From the NCBI GenBank assembly GCA_029821195.1, contig JALGTU010000003.1:1-47058 (forward strand): a stretch of 47,058 nt of DNA, written 5' to 3'. Shown here piece by piece: positions 34,463-42,249 of this stretch. The translations under genes were made by a program, and so were the position numbers. The notes beneath the pieces were generated by a model, which saw nothing but the letters and a program-made list of their open reading frames with translations, searched no databases and was not told the origin of the DNA. How positions within the stretch are numbered: the first letter of the stretch is position 1; the number at the start of each line of letters is the position of its first letter. This DNA comes from Candidatus Zipacnadia bacterium (GTDB taxonomy: Bacteria; Armatimonadota; Zipacnadia; Zipacnadales; Zipacnadaceae).

Positions 34463-34945
34463 GTGAGAGCTTACAAGGTGCTGATGGTCATACTCATCGT
34501 GGCTCTATTGGTCGGTATGTCACTGGGCTGTGGCAAGAAGAAGGGGCCGGATATTGGCCAGGGGGCGGAGGAGGAGATTGCCGAGATGCCGGAGGGCGAG
34601 GGCATGCCCCCAGGCGAAGCGGAAGAGGGTCCGCCCATGCCGGGAGGGGAAGAGGGCCCGCCGATGCCGATGATGGAGGAGACCGGTCCGATGGGTGGTG
34701 GCGACCTGGTTCAGGAGGCGATGGCGGCCAAGCGGGACGGGCGACTCGAACAGGCGGTAGTGAAGTTCGAGGCCGCGTTGCTGGAAGAGCCCGACAACGA
34801 GGACGCCCACTGGGGTCTGGCCTGGACGCTCGCCGACCAGAAGAAGAATGCCGAGGCCGTCGCCGAGTTTGAAAAGGTCCTTGAACTCACCGAGGATCCG
34901 ATGCGTAGGTCCGAGGCCGAAGCGGCTATCGAACGCTTGCAGTAG
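34463..34945 (+). CDS. TPR-containing lipoprotein with a low-complexity acidic linker
   Basis: The 160-aa protein starts with GTG behind AGGG and has a signal peptide with lipobox (LVGMSLGC, cysteine near residue 23). Residues 35-80 are a Glu/Gly/Pro/Met-rich linker with the repeated unit EEGPPMP. The C-terminal part has two TPR-like helices pairs (LEQAVVKFEAALLEEPDNED and NAEAVAEFEKVLELTED). It is likely a membrane-anchored adaptor facing outward, perhaps working with the two exported proteins encoded upstream. No specific partner is shown. Confidence 0.8.
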   Translation: MRAYKVLMVILIVALLVGMSLGCGKKKGPDIGQGAEEEIAEMPEGEGMPPGEAEEGPPMPGGEEGPPMPMMEETGPMGGGDLVQEAMAAKRDGRLEQAVVKFEAALLEEPDNEDAHWGLAWTLADQKKNAEAVAEFEKVLELTEDPMRRSEAEAAIERLQ

Positions 34946-35045
34946 CTGGTCTGGCCAAGCGGAGGGCGTACCAACCTATGGGGCCAGGTTTAGTGCTCAG
35001 TTGCCTAAATGAGCGTAGTATTGCTTGTGCCTTTGGGGCTGGCTT

Positions 35046-35112
35046 CCCTTCGACGTAGCTCCCTTCGGGTCTGAGCCTCAGGGTCGAAGACAGGGCAGTG
35101 AGCTTGTCGAAC
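35046..35112. repeat. imperfect CCCTTCGAC/GTCGAAG palindromic stretch
   Basis: CTTCGAC (35048-35054) pairs with GTCGAAG (35083-35089), and a further AGCTTGTCGAA follows. A related GTCGAAGGGTGCCCTGA run occurs in the middle of the palindrome at about 46523. This resembles intergenic palindromic DNA rather than a gene. Nothing coding is supported between 34946 and 35258. Confidence 0.4.
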
Positions 35113-35123
35113 CGTGCTGCACT

Positions 35124-35224
35124 CGATACGGCCCCTCCGACGGGCCAGTTTACCCCCTGTAACAAGATTCTCGGAGGGGCCTATCGTAGGAAGTTGCGCA
35201 GCGCGAAGCTTCCGAGACTGGCCC
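35124..35224. repeat. two interleaved inverted repeats in the gap before the GH26-like gene end
   Basis: CGATACGGCCCCTCCGA (35124-35140) pairs with TCGGAGGGGCCTATCG (35171-35186) over 16 bp with one bulged base. GGGCCAGT (35142-35149), inside that loop, pairs perfectly with ACTGGCCC (35217-35224) outside it. The two sets cannot form as simple nested hairpins. In RNA they would make a pseudoknot. Confidence 0.65.
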
Positions 35225-35258
35225 TAAGAGGGGGACAAGCTTGCGCCGACTTCTATCT

Positions 35259-36599
35259 CTACTCCGCTTCGGGCACAACGACGGCGGCTTCCTGGTGGGC
35301 GATCTCCTGGTCAGCCCGGTTGCGCGCGACCACGCGGATGATGTGCACGCCCGGCGCGGCGCGGTCGGCATTCCACGTTGAGCGATATGGCGCTACGTTG
35401 CTCATAGCATTGAATCGCCCGTCCACGTAGACTTCGACCATGTAGGCGTCAACCCCCGAACCGACCAGAACGTCCAGCGTTATCCGGCCGCTTACCGCCT
35501 CCGCGTGGCTTCCCTTGACTACGATCGCTACCTGGTTGGTGCCGAGCACGGGCTGGGCCGTCAGCGCCAGCGGCACGGGAGTTTCCGGGAGTACTGGCGG
35601 CGCCTGCTCGGGAGGTTGGGCAGCGACAATAACCGGGGCCGACGGCACTAGCTGCGCCAGGAAGTGCTCGGCGCTGATAAGCTTACGATAGGTCTCCAGG
35701 ACCAGGCTGTTGGTGGCGACGGCATAATCATTGTGCGCCAGCCCGTCACTGGCGGCATCTACCGAGAACCAGTTGAGCAGCACGACGTTGGGAAACGCTT
35801 CGCCTATCGCCTGGTACATCTGCTGCATCTTGCGAGCGGCGAAACCACTGGCGTGCTGGCGGGAGGCGGTGCAGTAGTGGGTGGCGGCGTACTCGCAGAT
35901 GGCGATCGGCTTGCGCGCGCCGTAGAGGTCGTAAACATAGCGCAGGTTGTCAAGCTGGTCGTCGGGAGCCGGCTGGCTGATGTTGCCGTCGTTGTACAGG
36001 ACGGCGTAGATATTGACGCCCACCCAGTCCACATAGGCGTCTCCGGGGTAGTAGAGTGGGATGGTGCGCCGGGGGGTGGCGAACGGGCACCACACCATTA
36101 TCACCTTCGGGGCAGCCTGCTTTATCACACTGTAGACCAGCCGCCACTTGCGCACGTATTCATCGGGGTTACCTGAGTAGGGCATCCAGGTCCCGTTCAT
36201 CTCGGAGGCGAACCGCAGCAGGATGGGCGCATCGGCCTGGGCCGCCGCCTGCGCCCAGCCACGCAGGTAAGCGTCATCCCGGACCTCCTCCAGCCCATCA
36301 TTCGGCTCCCAGGCGATATGCGGCACTGCTCCGTGGGAGAGTACCTTCTTCACCCACTCGGTGGGAAACGGCTCGCCGTAGCCCAGGTAGCACATATAGC
36401 TAGCGTGCTTTTTGCCGACGAGCCGCTCGAACAGCTCGATATCACCGGCTACGATCGGATCCTGCTCGATGTAGGCGCCGATATAGCAGCCGCCGGGCTG
36501 GGCGGTGACCGACGACCCAGCCAACGCCAGCACCAGGAGAAGCAGTACTAGGGCCCGTAGCACCGAATTGTGCGCGTGCTCAGAGAACCAGTCCATCAA
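35259..36599 (-). CDS. exported GH26-like glycoside hydrolase with C-terminal Ig-like domain
   Basis: The 446-aa protein has a signal peptide (LRALVLLLLVLALAGSSVTA). The TIM-barrel domain resembles glycoside hydrolase family 26 (beta-mannanase type), with ILLRFASEMNGTWMPYSG holding the acid/base Glu and KPIAICEYAATH holding the probable nucleophile Glu. A Pro-rich linker (about 320-345) leads to a C-terminal Ig-like beta-sandwich (VDAYMVEVYVDGRFNAMSNV). The substrate is unassigned. The ATG at 36599 is seven bases from the stop of the amidohydrolase gene. An internal in-frame GTG (VLRALVLLL) just before the signal core is a possible alternative start. Confidence 0.78.
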   Translation of the reverse strand: MMDWFSEHAHNSVLRALVLLLLVLALAGSSVTAQPGGCYIGAYIEQDPIVAGDIELFERLVGKKHASYMCYLGYGEPFPTEWVKKVLSHGAVPHIAWEPNDGLEEVRDDAYLRGWAQAAAQADAPILLRFASEMNGTWMPYSGNPDEYVRKWRLVYSVIKQAAPKVIMVWCPFATPRRTIPLYYPGDAYVDWVGVNIYAVLYNDGNISQPAPDDQLDNLRYVYDLYGARKPIAICEYAATHYCTASRQHASGFAARKMQQMYQAIGEAFPNVVLLNWFSVDAASDGLAHNDYAVATNSLVLETYRKLISAEHFLAQLVPSAPVIVAAQPPEQAPPVLPETPVPLALTAQPVLGTNQVAIVVKGSHAEAVSGRITLDVLVGSGVDAYMVEVYVDGRFNAMSNVAPYRSTWNADRAAPGVHIIRVVARNRADQEIAHQEAAVVVPEAE

Positions 36600-36605
36600 T
36601 ATGCC

Positions 36606-37871
36606 TCATACCGACAGCTTGAACGCCTCCACGGGGCTGTCGTGGAGCAGGAACTGGGCGATGCGCAGCGCTTCTTCTTCCGTGTCGTCGCCTCGGACGA
36701 CGCGCTCCGCAAGGACTTCGGCGATGTTACGCCGGGCCTCGTAGAGATGTCCGTAGACCAGCTCCACGTGCCGCACGTCGCCACCGAAGCCGATAATCTT
36801 GTTAGCGGGGACCAGGTCCAGCCAATCGGCCAGAATCTGGCGGGTGCCGGCAGCCGAGATGATATGCACCCAGGCCAGGTCGGCCCAGACGTTGGGGAAA
36901 TACTTGGCCAACACGCCGCACTCCCGGGCGTATGGGTAACCGGCGTGAAACAGGTCAAAGCGCGCTCCCCTGTACTCCAGGAAGAGATTGGTGAGGAGGG
37001 CGGGATTAGTGTTGGCAACGATGTTCTGCCCGCCGGCCTGGAGACCGGTATGGAAGATGATAGTCATATCATTTTCCATCGCCGCCTGGATGCACTTGTG
37101 CAGCATATAGTCCTGCAGCGGCTTAGCCTCCGCCCACGAAAGCCCCTCGCCCAAGTGGTCGAAGATACGGTTGAAGAGCCGCTCGGCCTCCGCATGAGTG
37201 ACCTTGTCATACTGCAGAGCGCGGCGGTAGGCTTGACCGACTTTTAGGGCCACCGCCCCCTCGGCGTGTGCCTGGCTGATATGACCTTGCGCAGCCCTAA
37301 CCAGCTCGTCAATATTGTGGGGGGAACAGTTGGTACTCGCTGATAGCTCTTCGAGTTGCTGTTTGGTGCGGGCCTCGATGAACTGGGTGGCGCGGATGGC
37401 CGGCACGAACAGTTCCCGGTCGCAGTCGAGCTTGCCTGCATCAAGAATTGAGACCGCAATGTTGCAGCGGTCCTTAAGTGCCTGCTTATACCACCCGGGC
37501 TGGTTGGCCTGCCTCATCTTTTCAGTGGCCTCAGCAAGTGCTGCGGCCGACATCTCTTCGCACCCGAACAAGTCTTTGATGGTCCGCGTCCACATCCGTG
37601 CATACGAGCCGTTGCGAATATTGGGCCAGTAAGGCTCCAATAGTTCCCAGCGTGCAGCAATCTCCCCCTTCGGGTCAACAATCTTCTGAGCGATCTCCGG
37701 CGGGCATCCGGCCGTGTGCAGGTCGCCGATTACATAGTTGTCAATCATCTCTAATACATCGGTGTCCTTTTCGACCCGCTCTGCTTCAGGATACAAATGC
37801 TCGTGGGAATCAATTACAGGAATGTCTTCAATCTCGGCAAGAATTTCCACGGTCAGCTCTTTGTTATTCAT
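36606..37871 (-). CDS. amidohydrolase-superfamily metal-dependent hydrolase
   Basis: The 421-aa protein starts with VIDSHEHLYPE, the first metal-binding HxH motif. Later come MTIIFHTGLQAGGQN, FDLFHAGYPYARE and IGFGGDVRHVELVYGH, which place His and Asp ligands at the ends of the barrel strands. The overall pattern recalls the glucuronate-isomerase/amidohydrolase-2 group, but the substrate is not identified. It is cytoplasmic. The gene runs straight into the GH26-like gene and follows the epimerase-like gene, suggesting sugar or sugar-acid metabolism. Confidence 0.82.
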   Translation of the reverse strand: MNNKELTVEILAEIEDIPVIDSHEHLYPEAERVEKDTDVLEMIDNYVIGDLHTAGCPPEIAQKIVDPKGEIAARWELLEPYWPNIRNGSYARMWTRTIKDLFGCEEMSAAALAEATEKMRQANQPGWYKQALKDRCNIAVSILDAGKLDCDRELFVPAIRATQFIEARTKQQLEELSASTNCSPHNIDELVRAAQGHISQAHAEGAVALKVGQAYRRALQYDKVTHAEAERLFNRIFDHLGEGLSWAEAKPLQDYMLHKCIQAAMENDMTIIFHTGLQAGGQNIVANTNPALLTNLFLEYRGARFDLFHAGYPYARECGVLAKYFPNVWADLAWVHIISAAGTRQILADWLDLVPANKIIGFGGDVRHVELVYGHLYEARRNIAEVLAERVVRGDDTEEEALRIAQFLLHDSPVEAFKLSV

Positions 37872-37890
37872 TGATGTACCTTCCCTAACT

Positions 37891-37955
37891 TGCTATTGAG
37901 CACTTGGCGACTACAGCTTCCCGGCGCGGTAGGCCTGAAGCATGTGCATCCAGTT
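37891..37955 (-). pseudogene. C-terminal remnant of a corrinoid-methyltransferase-like gene
   Basis: Reading minus strand from 37955 gives NWMHMLQAYRAGKL and a TAG stop at 37913-37911. This matches the last residues of the intact methyltransferase at 39024 (CMNYIQACRAGRLDV). The DNA after the stop also matches: GTGCTCAAT(A/G)GCAA occurs behind both stops. A TGA lies in frame at about 37992-37994, so no longer product exists. It looks like the tail end of a deleted paralogue between the epimerase and amidohydrolase genes. Confidence 0.5.
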
Positions 37956-38017
37956 CCTCCTGCAGTTGTGGTGCGGACGCTGGAGGGATTTTCACCTCGG
38001 CGCCGCCATGCTTTTCC

Positions 38018-38956
38018 TCAGGACTTGAGTAGCTCCATATCGAACATCCACTTCACCCCTCGCTCCATAGCCTCCTCGGGGGTGTATCTCGGATGGTATC
38101 CAAGTCGCGAGGAAATCTTGGAGATATCCGGGCACATGTGCTCAAGGAGATGAAAGTGAGCGCCAAGCTCCGGTGATATCTCTGCGGCGTAGGTCTCTGC
38201 TGACACGTATCTGACAGGTATAGTGGTCTTGTAGATCTCGCCGTAAGTCGCCATGAACCGTTCCGCCGTTAAGGCATACGCCGACCCTACGTTGAAGATC
38301 TCACCAGCAGCGCTCTCTCTGTTTTTCACCGCACAAAAGAATCCCCGCGCTACATCTTCAGCGTCACAAGGACCGATGAGGTTTGTCCCCGGGTAAGGAA
38401 GGGTCACTTCCTCACCACGCTGATGCGCTTGATGCACTTCCAGCGAACGCCCTCCCATGCCGTCAAGCGGGATCTTGCCCGGACCACAGATGTTCGGCGG
38501 CATAACGGCAGTAAAAGCAAGCCCTTCGTTCTTGGATAGCTCAAGGGTTTGCAACAGTTCACTGTAGCGTCGTTGATAGCCCTCGAATGGGCACTCAGTT
38601 TGCGTAACCTCGGGAGTGGGCACGACTTTAGGTCGCCCGAACATCCAAAGCGAGCCACAGGCCACTACGTGAGACACCCCGGCTTCTCGGCTGGCGCTAT
38701 AGACCGCGCCAATGTCACGCTGCAGGATGTCCACCACCACGGCAGGTCTTTCCTCGTTGAGCATAGCAGCAAATGAGCCATCTTGAAGTGATTCCGCATA
38801 TCGCATCGTGATGTACTTGACCTGATTGTAGCAATCCCCTTCCGGGAGGAGGGTTCTGCCGGAGGACATCACCGTAACATCCTCTCCATCCTCGATGAGC
38901 ATACGGGTGAGATTCGTCCCAATGTGACCTGTTCCACCAATGATAAGTGTTTTCAA
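38018..38956 (-). CDS. NAD-dependent epimerase/dehydratase (extended SDR)
   Basis: The 312-aa protein has the Rossmann motif GGTGHIG at residues 7-13. It continues with VVACGSLWMFG and a probable active-site YxxxK replaced by YQRRYSELLQTLE, so the usual catalytic lysine is not obvious. FTAVMPPNICGPGK follows and YPLGTNLIGP-like substrate regions come later (YPGTNLIGPCDAEDVARGF). It probably acts on a nucleotide-sugar or related substrate. The start is TTG at 38956 after GAGAG. No in-frame ATG precedes it. It lies between the corrinoid methyltransferase and amidohydrolase genes. Confidence 0.8.
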   Translation of the reverse strand: MKTLIIGGTGHIGTNLTRMLIEDGEDVTVMSSGRTLLPEGDCYNQVKYITMRYAESLQDGSFAAMLNEERPAVVVDILQRDIGAVYSASREAGVSHVVACGSLWMFGRPKVVPTPEVTQTECPFEGYQRRYSELLQTLELSKNEGLAFTAVMPPNICGPGKIPLDGMGGRSLEVHQAHQRGEEVTLPYPGTNLIGPCDAEDVARGFFCAVKNRESAAGEIFNVGSAYALTAERFMATYGEIYKTTIPVRYVSAETYAAEISPELGAHFHLLEHMCPDISKISSRLGYHPRYTPEEAMERGVKWMFDMELLKS

Positions 38957-39023
38957 CCGATATCTCTCATTTCAACGAAGATGGAGTTGGCCGAGATTTG
39001 CCATTGAGCACGGCCCGGCGAAA

Positions 39024-39827
39024 CTACACATCCAGCCTTCCAGCGCGGCAGGCCTGGATATAGTTCATGCAGAACTCGTCCTGCCCCAGCAGCGCCTCGA
39101 CGGCGATGATATGCGCCATTATCTTCTTGTCCAGTGGGTCCATTACCGCCGAGTCCATCCCCGCCTGCATGGCCAGGCCGAGGAAAGCCCGGTTCATCAG
39201 GCGGCGGTTGGGCAGGCCAAACGAGATATTGCTCAGCCCGGAGGTGATATGACAGTCCGGGCAGTACTGGCGAATAGCCGCGATGGCCTCCAAGATATGC
39301 TGGCCAACTTCGGCCGCAGTGCACAGCGGCGCGATGATTGGGTCCACGAATATCTGCTGCGGCTCAATCCCGCCAGCGGTGAGTCGGTCAATGATTTGTT
39401 GGGCTACCTGTTCGCGTTGTCCGGGCTGGGTGGGCATACCCCCCTCGCCCAGAGCGAGAGCAACTACGTTGACTTTAGCCTCCAACACAATCGGCAGCAT
39501 CTTCTCGACGCTCCCCGGCTCCATTGTCACCGAGTTTATCATTGGCATAGCCGCGCCGGTATAGGTCTCCAGCCCACGCTGGACAGCCTGCGGATTGGGC
39601 GAGTCGAAGCTGATCGGCCTGTCGGTCGCCGCCTGGATAGTCGCCACCAGCCACTGCATATCCTCGGCTTCCTGGTCACCGACCGTGCCGGGATTGCAGT
39701 CAATGAAATCCGCGCCGGCCTCGGCCTGCCTTGTCGCCAGGGCAGCGATATAGTCGGAGTCGCGACTGGCTATCGCCTCTTTCACCTTGCTTCTGGTCCC
39801 GTTGATCAGTTCACCAATGATGATCAC
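39024..39827 (-). CDS. pterin-binding corrinoid methyltransferase (MeTr/MtgA-like)
   Basis: The 267-aa protein is a DHPS-fold TIM barrel. It starts MIIIGELINGTRSKVKEAI, with GADFIDCNPGTVGDQEAEDM, PISFDSPNPQAVQRGLE, PMINSVTMEPGSVEKML, IFVDPIIAPLCT and ITSGLSNISFGLPNRRLMNR. This is the pattern of methyltetrahydrofolate:corrinoid methyltransferases, such as the MeTr of the acetyl-CoA pathway and MtgA. It would move a methyl group between a corrinoid protein and THF in the cytoplasm. No corrinoid carrier protein of the MtxC type is in the window, though the protein at 42250 has a B12-binding domain. Confidence 0.88.
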   Translation of the reverse strand: MIIIGELINGTRSKVKEAIASRDSDYIAALATRQAEAGADFIDCNPGTVGDQEAEDMQWLVATIQAATDRPISFDSPNPQAVQRGLETYTGAAMPMINSVTMEPGSVEKMLPIVLEAKVNVVALALGEGGMPTQPGQREQVAQQIIDRLTAGGIEPQQIFVDPIIAPLCTAAEVGQHILEAIAAIRQYCPDCHITSGLSNISFGLPNRRLMNRAFLGLAMQAGMDSAVMDPLDKKIMAHIIAVEALLGQDEFCMNYIQACRAGRLDV

Positions 39828-39851
39828 GCTACTTGTCTCCTTGAAGGTCGC

Positions 39852-39916
39852 GGTACGACAGGCGTCCCGCCTGTCGGGCTTTTAGTGGCTCGGACCGGCG
39901 AAACGCCTGTCCTACC
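39852..39916. repeat. diverged GACAGGCG-type palindrome
   Basis: Arms GGTACGACAGGCGT (39852-39865) and ACGCCTGTCCTACC (39903-39916) form an imperfect inverted repeat, and GACAGGCG-TCC-CGCCTGTC (39857-39875) makes an inner hairpin. The element fills most of the gap between the panE-like and methyltransferase genes, separating the first four genes of the minus-strand run from the rest. Confidence 0.8.
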
Positions 39917-39929
39917 ATATTCCGTGTTG

Positions 39930-40916
39930 TTATCCATGGCGCAGGGCCAGCCCCTTGACCAGCGCCGTCAGGCACTGGCAAAGTGGCGCTGCGACTCCGT
40001 GCTGCTGGGCTGCCGCGACTACCGCTCCGGTTATGTAATCTATCTCCGTGCGGCGCCCCGCTAGCACGTCCTGGAGCATCGAGGACTGATTGGTCGCCGT
40101 AGCCTGGCAGACCTGCTTGACTTCCTGGCCGGGGGCAAAATTGCCCCACTCAACCCCGGCGACCTGGCCCACCTCGTAGACCTCCTCGGCCACCTCGTCC
40201 AGCAGTTCGCGGAGCACCGGTATCTCGAGCAGCTCGCCGTTGCACCGCCGCGTGAGCGCGGTGAGCGGGTTGATCGCGCAGTTGATGAGCACCTTGCGCC
40301 AGAGCAGCCCGTCTACGTCCTCGGTCACTTGTACGGCCAGACCTGCGCTTTGGAGAAGCTCGGCGACGCGCTGCGCCAGCTCGTGGTTGCCTGCCGGACT
40401 GCCCAGCACAATCTTACCCAGACCCGCCTGGCGGACCCGGCCGTCGCCCAGCAGCGTGGCGCCGCTGGCGGTCGTCCCCGCCAGGACTTGCTCGTCTGGA
40501 AAGTACTTCTGAAGCACCTCGTAGTTGCCCAGGCCGTTTTGCAGCGTCAGAATCGCTGTGTCTTCACTAACCAGCGGCTCAGCATGTTCAGCAGCGGCAG
40601 CCGTGTCGTACGCCTTGGTGAAGATGATGACCAGGTCGGCAGTGCCGAAATCGTCGGGGTTGGCGCTGCACTGTGTCGGCACAGTGTAGGAGCCCTCGGG
40701 TGCTTCGATGATCACACCTTGGTTGCTGATCAGCTTGGCCCGGTCCGGGCGGTGGTCGAGCAGGCCGACCTGGAGATGCGGCATCCGGCCCAGCAATCCG
40801 GCGTGCAGACAGCCCATCGCCCCCGGGCCGACGATGACCACGCGGGGCTTAGCTGGTTGGGGGGATTGAGTGTCGCTGTGAGGGGAAGATAGCATTAGTG
40901 TTGGGTTATAGGTCAT
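39930..40916 (-). CDS. ketopantoate reductase family protein (PanE/ApbA)
   Basis: The 328-aa protein has VVIVGPGAMGCLHAGLLGR (NADPH-binding Rossmann). It continues with ADLVIIFTKAYDT, ILTLQNGLGN, and the C-terminal domain LLWRKVLINCAINPLTALTRRCNGELLE with the catalytic-type Lys. NQSSMLQDVLAGRRTEIDYITG follows. These are PanE hallmarks. Ketopantoate reduction serves CoA synthesis, but paralogues in catabolic clusters reduce other 2-keto acids, and the context here favours that. The ATG overlaps the stop of the HPS/RraA gene by one base (TAATG), so they are translationally coupled. The N-terminal 20 or so residues before KPRVVIVG are unusual. Confidence 0.85.
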   Translation of the reverse strand: MTYNPTLMLSSPHSDTQSPQPAKPRVVIVGPGAMGCLHAGLLGRMPHLQVGLLDHRPDRAKLISNQGVIIEAPEGSYTVPTQCSANPDDFGTADLVIIFTKAYDTAAAAEHAEPLVSEDTAILTLQNGLGNYEVLQKYFPDEQVLAGTTASGATLLGDGRVRQAGLGKIVLGSPAGNHELAQRVAELLQSAGLAVQVTEDVDGLLWRKVLINCAINPLTALTRRCNGELLEIPVLRELLDEVAEEVYEVGQVAGVEWGNFAPGQEVKQVCQATATNQSSMLQDVLAGRRTEIDYITGAVVAAAQQHGVAAPLCQCLTALVKGLALRHG

Positions 40917-42232
40917 TACTCCTTCGTATCAGGAGTATCGCTGCGCTGCTGCTCCCAGCGCTCCAGCTCGACGACCTGGCCCAGCGTGCTGCCGGCGTCA
41001 ATCTCCGCCTTCTCACGGCTCTCGCGCTCGACCACCGCCAGGGCGCGGTTGGCCATCTCCACGGCGCGTTCCTGCGGCACGACCACCACCCCGTCATCAT
41101 CGGCGATGATCCAGTCACCGCTGCGCACGACCGTCTCGCCTATCTTCAGCGGTACGCCGATCATGCCCATACCCTTGGGGTCGCCGGCCGCGGGCCCGAT
41201 AAGCTTCGAGAACGCCGGGAAGTCCAGCTCGCGAATTTCCGCGACGTCCCGGATCGCACCGTTGATGACTACTCCGGCCACGCCCGCCTGGAGAGAGCTC
41301 TTGCTGGCCTCTTCGCCCCAGACGGCGGGGCCTTCGCCCCGGACGTCCACGATCAGGACCTGGCCCGGCTCGGCCTGGTCAATCGCCTCGACGGGTTTGG
41401 CCCAGTCGCCCGGATAGGTCCAGACCGTCAGCGCCGGGCCGACCGCCTTCATGCCCGCAGCGATGCTGGTTATCCCCGGCAGCCAGCCCTTGCGGTGCAT
41501 AGCGTCCGAGACGTTGGCGGCGCTGCACTTGCTGAAGATCTCGCGAAGCTGCTCGACGCCCCCGCGCTTGTACAGGTCGGTTTCAATCGCCTCCCCGGTG
41601 CGCATTGCTTCGAGGATGGTGCGCGTCGCCTCGGCTGCATCGGGAGCCTTGATGATCGCGCCGCCGACAATGACAATGTCCGCGCCGGCCTGGACAGCCC
41701 GCGGCGCGGTTTCCGAATTTATGCCGCCCGCTACCGCTACGGGGATGTCTACTGCCCCGGCGACCTCGCGCAGCACTGCGAGCGGGTCCTCACCGCGCAT
41801 CTGCACGTCAATCGGGCAGTGAACGCCAATGATTGCTGCCCCCAATTCCTGCACCCCGCGCGCCCGTACTGCCGGTTCGGCGACTTCGCAAAGGTCAACC
41901 ATGATCCGCGCGTCATAACGCTGCCCGGCCTCAATACACTCTGCAATCGTCGAGTCAGATGCCGCCCCGAGCACGGTCACGATATTAGCCCCGGCTTGTG
42001 CGGCCATCTCTACTTCGACGCGGCCGGCATCCATCGTCTTCATATCGGCGACCACGGTATGGTCAGGAAATTCGCCGCGCAGCGCCCGCACGGCCTCCAG
42101 GCCTTCGCTCTTTATCAGCGGCGTGCCGGCCTCCACCCACTGCGCGCCCCCGGCCACAGCTTCCTGTGCCGCCCGCAGCGCCTGGCTGAGATTGGCAAAG
42201 TCAAGTGCAACTTGCAGAATCGGCTCTGGCAT
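40916..42232 (-). CDS. hexulose-6-phosphate synthase/RraA-like aldolase fusion
   Basis: The 438-aa protein joins two enzymes. Residues 1-215 are an orotidine-decarboxylase-fold domain (LQVALDFANLSQAL, ADMKTMDAG, GVHCPIDVQ, VAVAGGINSETAP) like 3-hexulose-6-phosphate synthase, which condenses formaldehyde with ribulose 5-phosphate. Residues 230-430 are an RraA-like domain (CSAANVSDAMHRKG, VINGAIRDVAEIRELDFPAF, GDWIIADDDGVVVVP), related to 4-hydroxy-4-methyl-2-oxoglutarate aldolase. Such fusions are known in bacteria and archaea. The frame is open upstream, but the ATG at 42232 gives the family start MPEPILQVALDFA and has AAGAAGAGA upstream. The adjacent stop and start couple it to the panE-like gene. 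Confidence 0.9.
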   Translation of the reverse strand: MPEPILQVALDFANLSQALRAAQEAVAGGAQWVEAGTPLIKSEGLEAVRALRGEFPDHTVVADMKTMDAGRVEVEMAAQAGANIVTVLGAASDSTIAECIEAGQRYDARIMVDLCEVAEPAVRARGVQELGAAIIGVHCPIDVQMRGEDPLAVLREVAGAVDIPVAVAGGINSETAPRAVQAGADIVIVGGAIIKAPDAAEATRTILEAMRTGEAIETDLYKRGGVEQLREIFSKCSAANVSDAMHRKGWLPGITSIAAGMKAVGPALTVWTYPGDWAKPVEAIDQAEPGQVLIVDVRGEGPAVWGEEASKSSLQAGVAGVVINGAIRDVAEIRELDFPAFSKLIGPAAGDPKGMGMIGVPLKIGETVVRSGDWIIADDDGVVVVPQERAVEMANRALAVVERESREKAEIDAGSTLGQVVELERWEQQRSDTPDTKE

Positions 42233-42249
42233 AACAGATCTCTTCTTTC

